A stretch of DNA of 64,000 bases. It comes from VRUE01 sp963702035. Its GTDB lineage: Bacteria > Actinomycetota > Thermoleophilia > Solirubrobacterales > 70-9. The stretch lies in assembly GCA_963702035.1 (NCBI GenBank), contig OY969700.1, positions 186,001 to 250,000 of the forward strand, read 5' to 3'. Within the stretch, counting starts at the first letter, position 1; each line of letters begins with the position of its first letter. Made by a program: the position numbers and the translations under genes. Under the pieces are notes generated by a model. It searched no databases. It was given only the letters and a program-made list of their open reading frames with translations, and had not been told where the DNA came from. This document shows positions 45,392 to 55,573 of the stretch, one piece after another.

Positions 45392-46207
45392 TCAGGCCCG
45401 GGTCGCCAGCACCTGGAGGTATTCCGGTTCGAGCACGAGCGCCCGCTTGCCGGCCGTGTTGGACTCCTCGAGGAAGCCGCGCAGGTCCGCCTCGAGCGCG
45501 GCCTCGCCCTCGGGTCCAACCCGCTCGAAGGCCGTTTTGGTCGGGCCGAAGTAAGTGCGGAAGAAGTCCAGCCAGTGGTCGGCCGAACGGAAGGTCTGGC
45601 GCGATTTCCGGCGTTCGATCCGCATGTCGGAGACGCCGTCGCCGAACAGCTCGCGGAGATGGTCCTCGGTTCCCCAGAGGAGCGGCGGCTGCACGCCGGG
45701 CGGCGGCGGCGCGTGTTTGGCGACGGTCATGAACATCCGGCCGATGCCGCTGTCGGGGACCCAGTTGGCCATCCCGATCCGACCGCCGGGCTTGCAGGCG
45801 CGCAGCAGCTCGGCCGCGGTCTGTTGCTGGTCGGGGGCGAACATCGCGCCGAAGATCGACATCACCACGTCGAACTCGCCGTCGCCGAAGGGCAGGCTCT
45901 CGGCATCGCCCTCGACGAACTCGACGTCGAGCCGCTCGGCGGCGGCGCGCTCACGCCCTCGCTCGAGCAGCGCGGGAACATAGTCGGCTCCGACGACGTT
46001 GCCCCAGGAGCGACGGGCGGCGGCGATTGCTCCGTTGCCGCTGCCGCAGGCGACATCCAGCACCCGCTCGCCCGGCACGATCTCCAGCGCCTCGGCGAGC
46101 TCTTCGGCGACGATCATGATCAGGCTCGCGACCATCGCGAAGTCGCCGTCCGCCCAGGTCTTCCGCTGACCCTCTTTGACCGCTTTCAGATCGACCGCGT
46201 CGCTCAT
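45392..46207 (-). CDS. SAM-dependent methyltransferase (class I, UbiE-like)
   Basis: 271 residues. Motif I LDVACGSGNGAIAAA, motif II region EFVEGDAESLPFGDGEFDVVMSIFG, then LLRACKPGGRIGMANWVPDSGIGRMF. Resembles methyltransferases of menaquinone/quinone or small-molecule type; substrate unknown. Has a clear ribosome-binding site (GGGAGCGAGG) and so a leader, unlike many neighbours. Confidence 0.85.
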   Translation of the reverse strand: MSDAVDLKAVKEGQRKTWADGDFAMVASLIMIVAEELAEALEIVPGERVLDVACGSGNGAIAAARRSWGNVVGADYVPALLERGRERAAAERLDVEFVEGDAESLPFGDGEFDVVMSIFGAMFAPDQQQTAAELLRACKPGGRIGMANWVPDSGIGRMFMTVAKHAPPPPGVQPPLLWGTEDHLRELFGDGVSDMRIERRKSRQTFRSADHWLDFFRTYFGPTKTAFERVGPEGEAALEADLRGFLEESNTAGKRALVLEPEYLQVLATRA

Positions 46208-46266
46208 CCTCGCTCCCTTCGGTTTTGGTCAACTTAGCGCGCAGCCCGTCAACTCGCCAGCTTTTC

Positions 46267-46272
46267 TAAGCT
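46267..46272 (+). promoter_or_regulatory. Candidate -10 box for pfkA
   Basis: TAAGCT six bases before ATG 46279. Confidence 0.4.
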
Positions 46273-46278
46273 GGGCCG

Positions 46279-47307
46279 ATGCGGATCGGCGTGCTTACCG
46301 GTGGGGGGGACTGTCCGGGGCTCAATGCGGTGATCCGGGCGATCGTCCGCAAGGGCGTCGAACACCTCGATCACGAGTTCGTCGGCTACCGCGATGGCTG
46401 GCACGGCCCGCTGACGAGCGACTGTCGCCCACTCGGCGTGCCCGAGGTGCGTGGCATCCTGCCCCGCGGCGGCACGATCCTCGGCTCGTCACGGACCAAC
46501 CCCTTCAAGCAGGACGGCGGGCCCGAGCGGATCGTCGAGAACATCGCCGGCGACGGGGTTGAGGGCCTGATCGCGATCGGCGGCGAGGACACGCTCGGCG
46601 TCGCCGCCCGCCTGCACGAGGAGCATGGCGTGCGTGTGGTCGGCGTGCCGAAGACGATCGACAACGACCTCGGCGCCACCGACTACACCTTCGGCTTCGA
46701 CACGGCGGTCAACATCGCGATGGAGGCAATCGACCGTCTCCACACCACGGCCGACAGCCACCACCGCGTGCTGATCGTCGAGGTGATGGGTCGCCACGCC
46801 GGCTGGATCGCCTTCCACGCCGGCCTTGCCGGTGGCGCCAATGTCATCCTCATCCCCGAGGAGCCTTTCGACCTGGATCAGGTGTGCGAGCTGGTCGGTC
46901 GGCGCCTGGAGGCCCATTTCGCGCCGATCGTCGTCGTCTCCGAGGGGGCGCAGCCCAAGGGCGGCATTCCCGAGGCCCAGGACAAAGGCCTCGACGCCTT
47001 CGGCCATGTCCGCCTGGGCGGTATCGCGCACTGGCTCGAAGGTGAGATCGAGCAGCGGACGGGCAAGGAGACGCGGGCGACCGTGCTCGGCCACGTGCAG
47101 CGCGGCGGCACGCCGACGGCCTTCGACCGCGTGCTCGCGACCCGCTTCGGCCTGCACGCGATCGACGCTGTCCACAACGGCGGATGGGGCACGATGACCG
47201 CGCTGCGCGGGACCGACATCGAGCTGGTGCGGATCGGTGAGGCTACGGCTGAGCTGAAGACGGTTCCCAAGGAGCTCTACGAAGAGGCTGAGGTTTTCTT
47301 TGGGTGA
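46279..47307 (+). CDS. pfkA: 6-phosphofructokinase, probably pyrophosphate-dependent
   Basis: 342 residues. N-terminal GVLTGGGDCPGLNAVIRA, PKTIDNDLGATDYTFGFDTA with catalytic Asp, MGRHAGWIAFHAGLAGGA, GHVQRGGTPTAFDR. The phosphoryl-donor motif reads GGEDT: Asp in place of the Gly used by ATP enzymes, with Lys in PKTIDND. These are the features described for actinomycete PPi-dependent PFKs such as that of Amycolatopsis methanolica. Donor choice remains an inference. Confidence 0.92.
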   Translation: MRIGVLTGGGDCPGLNAVIRAIVRKGVEHLDHEFVGYRDGWHGPLTSDCRPLGVPEVRGILPRGGTILGSSRTNPFKQDGGPERIVENIAGDGVEGLIAIGGEDTLGVAARLHEEHGVRVVGVPKTIDNDLGATDYTFGFDTAVNIAMEAIDRLHTTADSHHRVLIVEVMGRHAGWIAFHAGLAGGANVILIPEEPFDLDQVCELVGRRLEAHFAPIVVVSEGAQPKGGIPEAQDKGLDAFGHVRLGGIAHWLEGEIEQRTGKETRATVLGHVQRGGTPTAFDRVLATRFGLHAIDAVHNGGWGTMTALRGTDIELVRIGEATAELKTVPKELYEEAEVFFG

Positions 47308-47315
47308 GTGGGGGG

Positions 47316-47423
47316 GGGAGAGCGGGGTGACCCCTCCGCGAAGACCGTTGCGCAGCTGGGTCGCCTCTATGGGTTCGAAGCGCGGTTCCCGGAGCCTTCG
47401 CGGAGGGGTCACCCCGCTCTCCC
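47316..47423. repeat. Type D hairpin element, copy 1 (after pfkA)
   Basis: Perfect 28-bp arms (47316-47343 and 47396-47423) containing GGGGTGACCCCTCC. Core GTTGCGCAGCTGGGTCG ... GGGTTCGAAGCGCGGTTCC. Starts 8 bp after the pfkA stop. Confidence 0.88.
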
Positions 47424-47434
47424 GTCAACACCCC

Positions 47435-47887
47435 ATGAAGGGGCTGGCCGCATTGCTGCTCCTCCCAGGTGTCATAGCTGGTTGTGGACAGAGTGAAGGT
47501 GTGGCCTCGGGCGCAAGCGTGAGCGTCTACGTCGCCGGCTCTCTCTGCGCCGAAGCGAAACGGGAGCTTGCGGGGAGTGGGGGGAAAGCTGGGGATGTGC
47601 GTATCCAGGTCACCTGCCTGCCAAGCGCTGAAAGCTCCCGGAAGCTCGACCTCGCTCAGATCGGCGCCAATGCTCGCCGCGCGACCGAGGACGCAGCTGC
47701 CGTCGGCTACATAGGCGAACCGACCCGCGCCGCATCCCGCTTCTCCGAACCGATCCTGGAAACCGCCGGCATCGCCCAGCTCTCCCAAACCTCGGGGACC
47801 GCGGCGATGAAGAAGCTCCTCAAGGCCGTGGATGAAGCTGGCAGCTCGGGCTCCCTGCGCGAATCGGTCAATGCCGCTCTGGAATAG
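47435..47887 (+). CDS. Lipoprotein with periplasmic-binding-protein-like fragment
   Basis: 150 residues from ATG 47435. Signal with lipobox LPGVIAGC-G; mature part VYVAGSLCAEAKRELAG, LAQIGANARRATEDAAAVGYIGEPTRAASRFSEPILETAGIAQLS. This resembles the N-terminal lobe of branched-chain amino-acid type binding proteins, without the second lobe. Sits between two inverted type D elements. Role unknown. Confidence 0.7.
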   Translation: MKGLAALLLLPGVIAGCGQSEGVASGASVSVYVAGSLCAEAKRELAGSGGKAGDVRIQVTCLPSAESSRKLDLAQIGANARRATEDAAAVGYIGEPTRAASRFSEPILETAGIAQLSQTSGTAAMKKLLKAVDEAGSSGSLRESVNAALE

Positions 47888-47898
47888 CTGTCGTGAAG

Positions 47899-47999
47899 AG
47901 GGGCGGGTGACCCCTCCACGAAAGCTCAAGGAACCGCGCTTCAAACCCAGGCAAGCGACCAGCTGCGCGACGGCTTTCGGGGAGGGGTCACCCGCCCCC
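47899..47999. repeat. Type D hairpin element, copy 2 (inverted relative to copy 1)
   Basis: 26-bp arms (47899-47924 with 47974-47999) with one mismatch. The core, read on the minus strand, matches copy 1 (CGTCGCGCAGCTGGTCG, GGTTTGAAGCGCGGTTCC). Fills the gap between the lipoprotein gene and the convergent epimerase gene. Confidence 0.86.
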
Positions 48000-48003
48000 T
48001 CAC

Positions 48004-48909
48004 CTACAGCAGGTTCTTCAGCGCCCCGTCGATCTCCGCGTACCGAAACTCGTAGCCGAGGTCGAGCGCCCGCCGCGGCATCACCCGCTGGCCCCCTCGC
48101 AAGACCCTCCCGAACTCGCTCCCGAATTTGAGGTCGAGCACGAAGCCCGGCACCGGAACCGACGCCGGCCTGCCGAGGGCACGGCCGATCGCGTGGGAGA
48201 ACTCGCGGTTGGTGACCGGGTCGGGCGCGGTCGAGTTGACCGTACCGCTCACCTTCTCGTTGTCGAGCGCCCAGAGCAGGATCCCGACCTCGTCGTCGAT
48301 GTGGATCCAGGAGACGTACTGGCGCCCGCCGGCGATCGGCCCGCCCAGCCCCAGCTTGAAAGGCGTCAGCAGCTCGCCGAGCAGGCCGCCGCTCGCATCG
48401 AGCACGTGCCCGGTACGGACAATGACAAGGCGCACGCCAGTGCCCTCCGCCTCGCCCGCCGCCGTCTCCCACTCGCGCACCACCTCCGCGTCGTAGCCCT
48501 CGCCCGACTCGGCCGACTCGTCAACCATGGCGTCGCCGCGGTCGCCGTAGAAGCCGATCGCCGACTGGTTGACGAGGACCTTGGGCTTTTTCTCGAGGCC
48601 GGCGAGCGCGGCGATCAGGTTGCGGGTGCCTTTGCGGCGGCTCTCCATGATCCGCCGCTTGGCGTCGTCGGTCCAGCGCTGGTTGATCTTCTCGCCCTCG
48701 AGGTTGATCACCCCGTCGACGTTCTCGAACGCGGCCGCCGGCGGCCGTTCCAGGGTCGGCTCCCAGGCGTGCCAGACGACGCTCGGGTTTGTGGAACGGG
48801 CGCGCCGCGGGTCGCGGGAGAGGCCGACGACCGTGTCACCGCGGGCGAGCAGCGCGTCGCACAGCGCCGAGCCGATGAAGCCGCTCGCTCCGGTGATCAA
48901 GACCCTCAC
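48004..48909 (-). CDS. TIGR01777-type SDR epimerase
   Basis: 301 residues. Rossmann GASGFIGSALCDALLARG; family hallmarks VINLEGEKINQRWTDDAKRRIMESR, QSAIGFYGDRGD, and C-terminal RVLRGGQRVMPRRALDLGYEFRY. Extended short-chain dehydrogenase fold; substrate unknown. Four bases separate it from the malic enzyme gene upstream. Confidence 0.92.
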   Translation of the reverse strand: MRVLITGASGFIGSALCDALLARGDTVVGLSRDPRRARSTNPSVVWHAWEPTLERPPAAAFENVDGVINLEGEKINQRWTDDAKRRIMESRRKGTRNLIAALAGLEKKPKVLVNQSAIGFYGDRGDAMVDESAESGEGYDAEVVREWETAAGEAEGTGVRLVIVRTGHVLDASGGLLGELLTPFKLGLGGPIAGGRQYVSWIHIDDEVGILLWALDNEKVSGTVNSTAPDPVTNREFSHAIGRALGRPASVPVPGFVLDLKFGSEFGRVLRGGQRVMPRRALDLGYEFRYAEIDGALKNLL

Positions 48910-48913
48910 CTAG

Positions 48914-50371
<1,458 letters not shown>

Positions 50372-50539
50372 AGCGGCTATCGAATCAGATTCGTTCGCCG
50401 GACATTGCGTGGGTTGGTCGGCCGGAAGGGGGGAGAACTTTGCTCGCTGGGGACTTGGAGGGGGAAGCGATCACCGCGCGCAGACCTCTATATGCAAACT
50501 GCCACACAACACATACGCACTTTTCCGCCGATGAAGCGG

Positions 50540-50545
50540 TATCTT
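50540..50545 (+). promoter_or_regulatory. Candidate -10 box for the VapBC module at 50.5 kb
   Basis: TATCTT six bases before ATG 50552, supporting that start over ATG 50531. Confidence 0.45.
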
Positions 50546-50551
50546 ATGCCG

Positions 50552-50767
50552 ATGGGAAAGCGTACTTCGCTCATCGTCGATCCAGGGCTCCTGCGGGAAG
50601 CCGAACAGGCCGCGGGCACCAAGGGCATGACTGCCACGGTGCGGGAGTCGCTTCAGCGGGTCGTCCGCCAGGCTCATCTCGATCGCCTGGCCCAGTTCGA
50701 GTTGCCAGAGGATTTCCCTGAGCGGCTCAAGGAGATGCGCCGGCCCAGGACCTTCGACCTCGACTGA
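50552..50767 (+). CDS. VapB-type antitoxin
   Basis: 71 residues. KRTSLIVDPGLLREAEQAAGTKGMTATVRESLQRVVRQ is a short RHH fold as in VapB proteins; the tail RRPRTFDLD is acidic-ended. Three bases before the toxin ATG. Confidence 0.8.
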   Translation: MGKRTSLIVDPGLLREAEQAAGTKGMTATVRESLQRVVRQAHLDRLAQFELPEDFPERLKEMRRPRTFDLD

Positions 50768-50770
50768 GGC

Positions 50771-51199
50771 ATGGCTGCCTATTTGGCTGACACCAGCGCC
50801 TGGGCGTACGGGCGCCGCCCCAGTGCGCCGCGGGCTCTGCGCGAGAGCTTTGGCCGCCGGCTCGTGACCGGCCAGATCGCGACCTGCGGCCCAGTCATGT
50901 GGGAGTTGCTGCACAGCGCCTCCAACGGCAAGGAGTACAAGGCTCTTCGCGAAGACCTCGCGGCCCTCGACCAGGCGCGCTTCGACAGCTCCGACTGGGA
51001 GCGGGCGCTGGACATCTGCCAGGCGCTCGCCGAGAAGGGTGGGTCGCTGCATCGGGCCCCCTCGATGCCCGACGCGATGATCGCGGTGGCCGCCGCACGC
51101 GCCGATCTGGTCGTGCTCCACTACGACAAGGACTTCGACCTGATCGCCGGGGTCACCGGCCAGCCGTGCGAGTGGGTGGCCGCGAGGGGCTCCCTTTAG
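50771..51199 (+). CDS. VapC-type PIN-domain toxin
   Basis: 142 residues. Asp in LADTSAWAYGRR, Glu in CGPVMWELLHSA, Asp in SMPDAMIAVAAARADLVVLHYDKDFDLIAGVTGQ. All PIN acids present, so likely active. Confidence 0.87.
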   Translation: MAAYLADTSAWAYGRRPSAPRALRESFGRRLVTGQIATCGPVMWELLHSASNGKEYKALREDLAALDQARFDSSDWERALDICQALAEKGGSLHRAPSMPDAMIAVAAARADLVVLHYDKDFDLIAGVTGQPCEWVAARGSL

Positions 51200-51256
51200 G
51201 GCCTCGTCGGAACGAACGCCCCCGAGGGCGGGGACCGCGCCTTAGAGTTGGCGCCG

Positions 51257-53912
51257 ATGCCGCCCGGTCCGCCTGACCCAGCCGAGAAGCCAGAGCTCTT
51301 CCTGATCGACGGCAACTCGCTTGCCTACCGGGCGTTCTTTGCGCTGCCCGAGTCGATCGGGACCAGCGACGGGCGGCCGACCAACGCGATCTACGGGCTC
51401 GCCTCGATGCTGGTGAAAATCATCGATGAGCATCGCCCCGCCGGTGTGGTCGTCGCCTGGGACGCCGGCATGTCGGGGCGCGAGGTCACCTACGACCTCT
51501 ACAAGGCCGGGCGCAAACCGCGCCCCGATCTGCTGCGCGAGCAGTGGCCGAACCTGATGCCGCTGGTCGAGGCCTTCGGCTACACAAACGTCAAGGTCGA
51601 TGGCTTCGAGGCCGACGACGTGATCGCCTCGCTGAGCCGGCAGGCGCGCGAAGAGGGGATCGCCGTGATGGTCGTCACCGGCGACCGCGACGCCTACCAG
51701 CTGGTCGGCCCGGGGATCCGCGTGATGAGCACCTCGCGCGGGATCACCGAGACCAAGATCTACGACGAGGCCGCCGTGCGGGAGCGCTACGGCGTGCCGC
51801 CGGACCTGATCACCGACCTGATGGGCCTTCGCGGCGACACCTCCGACAACATTCCCGGCGTCCCCGGGATCGGCGAGAAAACCGCGACCCAGCTGTTGCA
51901 GCGGTTCGGCACGCTGGAGCGGGTCCTGGCCAGCGTCGATGAGATCTCCGGCGCCAAACGCAAGCAGAACCTGGTCGAGCACGCCGACGACGCGCGCATG
52001 TCGAAGCAGCTGGCGACGCTGCGGTACGAGATCGAGACCGGCGTCGACCTCGCCGCGGCGATGGATTCCGAGCCCGACCGCGGCGCCTTGCGCGACTTCA
52101 TGCGCGAGTTCGAGCTGCGCGCGGTATTGGAGCGGCTCGAAGAAGCGCTACCCGAGGGCGAGGCCGTTCCCGGTCGCAGCGTCGAGAAGGAGCTGGCGGT
52201 CGAGGTGGAGGAGGGGACGCCCGCCGACCTCGGGCCCGGACCTGTGGCGCTGGCGATCGCCGGCGACCGCTGGGCCGCCGCCCAGGGCGAGCGGATCCTC
52301 GCCGGCTCGTCGAACTCTCGACGAGCTGGCGGTCGCCCTGACCGACCACCCGGTCGCCGCCCATGACCTCAAGTCGCTCGGCGGCGGTCGCCATGGGCTG
52401 CTCGCCGCCGCCGCCCGCGAGGGGGTCGAGCCAGTGCTCGACCACGACACGATGCTGGCCGCCTACCTGCTCGAGCCCCAGCGCCGCACCTACGAGCTGA
52501 CCGAGCTTGCCGCCGATGCCGGCATCGGCCTCGCCGAGGGCGCTGCCGCCGGCGAGGCGGGCGCCGATGCGGAGGAAGACGGCCAGCTCGCGCTCGGCGA
52601 GGAGGTCGAGGCCGGCCTCGACCCGGCCGAAGAGGCACGCCTCGTCGCTGCCCTCACCGAGGCGCAGCGCCCGCGACTCGAGCAGTTCGAGCTGGTGCCG
52701 CTGCTGCGCGATGTCGAGCTGCCGCTCGTCCACGTCCTCGCCGCGATGGAGCGCGAGGGGCTGAAGCTCGACGCCGAGCGGCTGGCCGAGGTCGGCGCCG
52801 GCTTTGGCGAGCGGATCGAGACCCTGGAGAAGGAGATCTTCGAGCTGGCCGAGGAGGAGTTCACGATCGGCTCGCCACAGCAGGTCGGCCGCGTCCTCTT
52901 CGAGAAGCTCGGGCTGTCGCGGAAACGGCGCGGCAAAACGGGCTTCTCGACCGACGCCCGCGTCCTCGCCCAGATCCGCGACGAGCACCCGATCGTCGAG
53001 AAGATCGAGCAGTGGCGTGAGCTGACCAAGCTCAAGAACACCTACCTCGACTCGCTGCCCGACCTGATCGACCCCGCCACCGGCCGCGTCCACACCACCT
53101 TCAACCAGGCCTCGACCACGACCGGCCGGCTCTCCAGCACCAACCCAAACCTGCAGAACATCCCGATCCGCACCGAGATCGGCCGGCCGGTGCGGGCCTG
53201 CTTCGTCGCCGAGCCGGGCGCCCGCCTGCTCTCCGCCGACTACAGCCAGGTCGAGTTGCGCGTGCTCGCCCACGTCGCCGAGGAGGAGGTGCTGAAGGAG
53301 GTCTTCCGCGCCGGCGAAGACGTCCACGCGGCGACCGCCGCCGAGGTCTTCGACATCTCCCGTGACGAGGTCAACGTCGGCCAGCGCTCGAAGGCGAAGA
53401 TGGTCAACTTCGGCATCGTCTACGGGCTGACCGGCTTCGGCCTCGCCGACCGGCTCAACATCCCGCGCAAAGAGGGCGAGGAGTTCGTCGCCCGCTACCT
53501 GGAGCGCTTCCCCGCAGTGCGTGCCTTCCGCGAGCAGGTTGTCGAGCGGGCCCAGGAGGAGGGCTACGTGCGGACGCTGATGGGACGCCGCCGCTCGATC
53601 CCCGAGCTGCGTTCCGCCAACCCGAACACCCGGAAACTGGGCGAGCGCCTGGCGGTGAACACGGTCATCCAGGGCACCGCCGCCGACATCATCAAGGTCG
53701 CGATGGTGCGCTGCCAGAGCGCCCTGGCGGAGACAGGGGGCGAGACCCGCCTCGTCCTGCAGATCCACGACGAGCTGCTCTTCGAGGGCCCGCCGGAGGA
53801 GATGGAGGGCGCGACCGAGCTGGTGCGGCACGAGATGTGCGCCGCTTACCAGCTCGATCCGCCGCTCGAGGTGGACATCGGCGTCGGCGAGGATTGGCTC
53901 GATGCGAAGTAG
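51257..53912 (+). CDS. polA: DNA polymerase I, reading frame broken by one extra base near 52312
   Basis: Start ATG 51257 with TAGAGT eight bases upstream. 5' nuclease domain intact (LIDGNSLAYRAFFALP, GFEADDVIASL, TGDRDAYQLV, GDTSDNIPGVPGIGEKTA). At about residue 352 (AGSS) homology moves one base downstream to TLDELAVALTDHPVAAHDLKSL and runs to 53912. Polymerase motifs A DYSQVELRVLAH, B RSKAKMVNFGIVYG, C QIHDELLFE are intact. Removing one base near 52312 gives about 884 residues. The 3'-5' exonuclease region lacks the DxE metal motif, so no proofreading is expected. Sequence error or recoding. Confidence 0.93.
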
Positions 53913-53917
53913 GCCCC

Positions 53918-54355
53918 ATGGATAAGGGCCTCGCGGTCCTGCTGACGGCCCTCGCGGGGGGCCTGATCGCGCTGCAGGCGCCGATCAACGCCGGGCTCGG
54001 CCGCGGGACCGGCAGCCTGCCGGCGGCGCTCGTCTCCTTCGGCGTCGGCACGATCGCCCTCGCCGCCATCGTCGTGCTCAGCGGCAAGGCCGGCGGCCTC
54101 GACTCGACCTTCGACGTCAGCTGGTACTTCCTGCTCGGCGGCCTGCTCGGCGCCGTCTACGTCACCAACGCGCTGATCGCCGTCTCCGTCGTCGGTGCCG
54201 GCGGCGTGGCGGCTGCGACTATCGCGGGCCAGCTGACCGCCTCGGTGGCGATCGACCGACTTGGTCTATTCGGCCTCGACCAGGTCCCGCTCAGCCCCGA
54301 GCGGATCGCCGGCGTCGTCCTGCTGATGGTCGGCACCGTTCTCGTCGTTCGCTGA
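53918..54355 (+). CDS. DMT-superfamily (DUF606/YdcZ-like) membrane protein
   Basis: 145 residues, four or five helices: LAVLLTALAGGLIALQAPINAGLGRGTGS is the family start; WYFLLGGLLGAVYVTNALIAV and IAGQLTASVAIDRLGLFG follow. Half-size EamA-like transporter that probably dimerises. Last 90 bp overlap the convergent gene. Confidence 0.83.
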   Translation: MDKGLAVLLTALAGGLIALQAPINAGLGRGTGSLPAALVSFGVGTIALAAIVVLSGKAGGLDSTFDVSWYFLLGGLLGAVYVTNALIAVSVVGAGGVAAATIAGQLTASVAIDRLGLFGLDQVPLSPERIAGVVLLMVGTVLVVR

Positions 54356-55456
54356 GGGCGGTGGCGGCGCGATCCGCAGGTAGTGCTCGAAGGACCAGTC
54401 GACGATGCGCTTGGCGCCGAGCAGCCGGATCATCGGGCCGAGCAGGCGCGGCGGGATGCGCGGGACGAGGCGTTGCACGCGCAGCATCCAGCGGAACTTC
54501 CACTCGTGCGAGTCGTGGAACTCCGTGTAGCGGGACGCCGCGCGGTCGCGGTCCTGATTCCCCTCGTAGGCGTCGCGCAGCTCGCGCCCGAGCGCGACGC
54601 CGAAGTAGAGCGCGGTCCTGATCCCCTCGGCGGTCAGCGGCAGGCAGTGGCCGGCGGAGTCGCCGACGAAGAAGACGCCGCCCTCGGTGGCGCGGCGCAG
54701 CTTGTGCGGGATCCAGTTGCCCTGGTAGCGGACGCGCTCGCTGCCGAGGTCTTCGGCCAGCAGCTCGGTCGTCTCGCGGACGTGGAAGCGCGGGTCGAAG
54801 GAGCCGACGCCGATCCGCAACTCGTCGCGAGCCGGGAAGGACCAGCCGTAACCCGCCGGGACATAGCGCCGGTCGATCCACACCTCAAGATCCTTGCTCT
54901 CGCCGCCCGGGTGCACCTCGAGCCCGCGCGAGAGCGGCGCGTCAGGAGGCTGGAAGCCGTCGCCGGAGGCGAGCATGCGACGCCAGCCGAGCGCGTCGAC
55001 GACGAGCGGGGCGGAGAGCACGCCGCGGTCGGTATCGACCGCGATCGCGCCGTCACCGTTGGCCGCCGCCGCACGGCCATTCACCTTCGCCGTCTCGAAG
55101 CGGGCGTCGCACTGGTCCCAGAGCAGCGCGCAGAGCGTGCGGTAGTCGAAGGTCGAGAAGGTCCAGGGCAGCGCGTAGCGCCTGCTGCCGTGGGGCGTGT
55201 GGATCAGCAGCGAGTCGAAGCGCTGTCGCTCGGCGCCGATCAGCCCCGTCGTCTGCAGCCACTCGGTCGGTATGCCGCAGGCCGAGGTCTGCCGCTCGCC
55301 GATCTCGTAGCGATCGACGATCAGCACATCGGCGCCGGAGCCGGCCAGCTCGCGGGCGACCGCCAGCCCGGCGAAGCTGGCACCGCAGATCAGCACGTCG
55401 TGGCTGCCGGAGAGGGGACCGCGTTCGTCCCCGCGTTTCGTGGCGCGGATCGGCAC
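54266..55456 (-). CDS. FAD-dependent oxidoreductase, geranylgeranyl-reductase family
   Basis: 396 residues from GTG 55456. FAD-binding VLICGASFAGLAVARELAGSGADVLIVDR and FVGDSAGHCLPLTAEGIRTALYFG; middle YALPWTFSTFDYRTLCALL. Likely reduces isoprenoid double bonds or hydroxylates an aromatic; substrate not deducible. The C-terminal tail overlaps the opposite DMT gene by 90 bp, so the last 30 residues may be a read-through extension. Confidence 0.85.
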   Translation of the reverse strand: MPIRATKRGDERGPLSGSHDVLICGASFAGLAVARELAGSGADVLIVDRYEIGERQTSACGIPTEWLQTTGLIGAERQRFDSLLIHTPHGSRRYALPWTFSTFDYRTLCALLWDQCDARFETAKVNGRAAAANGDGAIAVDTDRGVLSAPLVVDALGWRRMLASGDGFQPPDAPLSRGLEVHPGGESKDLEVWIDRRYVPAGYGWSFPARDELRIGVGSFDPRFHVRETTELLAEDLGSERVRYQGNWIPHKLRRATEGGVFFVGDSAGHCLPLTAEGIRTALYFGVALGRELRDAYEGNQDRDRAASRYTEFHDSHEWKFRWMLRVQRLVPRIPPRLLGPMIRLLGAKRIVDWSFEHYLRIAPPPPSANDENGADHQQDDAGDPLGAERDLVEAE

Positions 55457-55573
55457 GACGTGGAGCGTACTTACTCGCCACCCCCGGACGCGGGAACGAA
55501 TCCCGTGCATATCTGATTCTTCGGGATTCGTGGGAGCAGAGGAGGTGGCGTATTTATGGCATGATGCGCCGCT

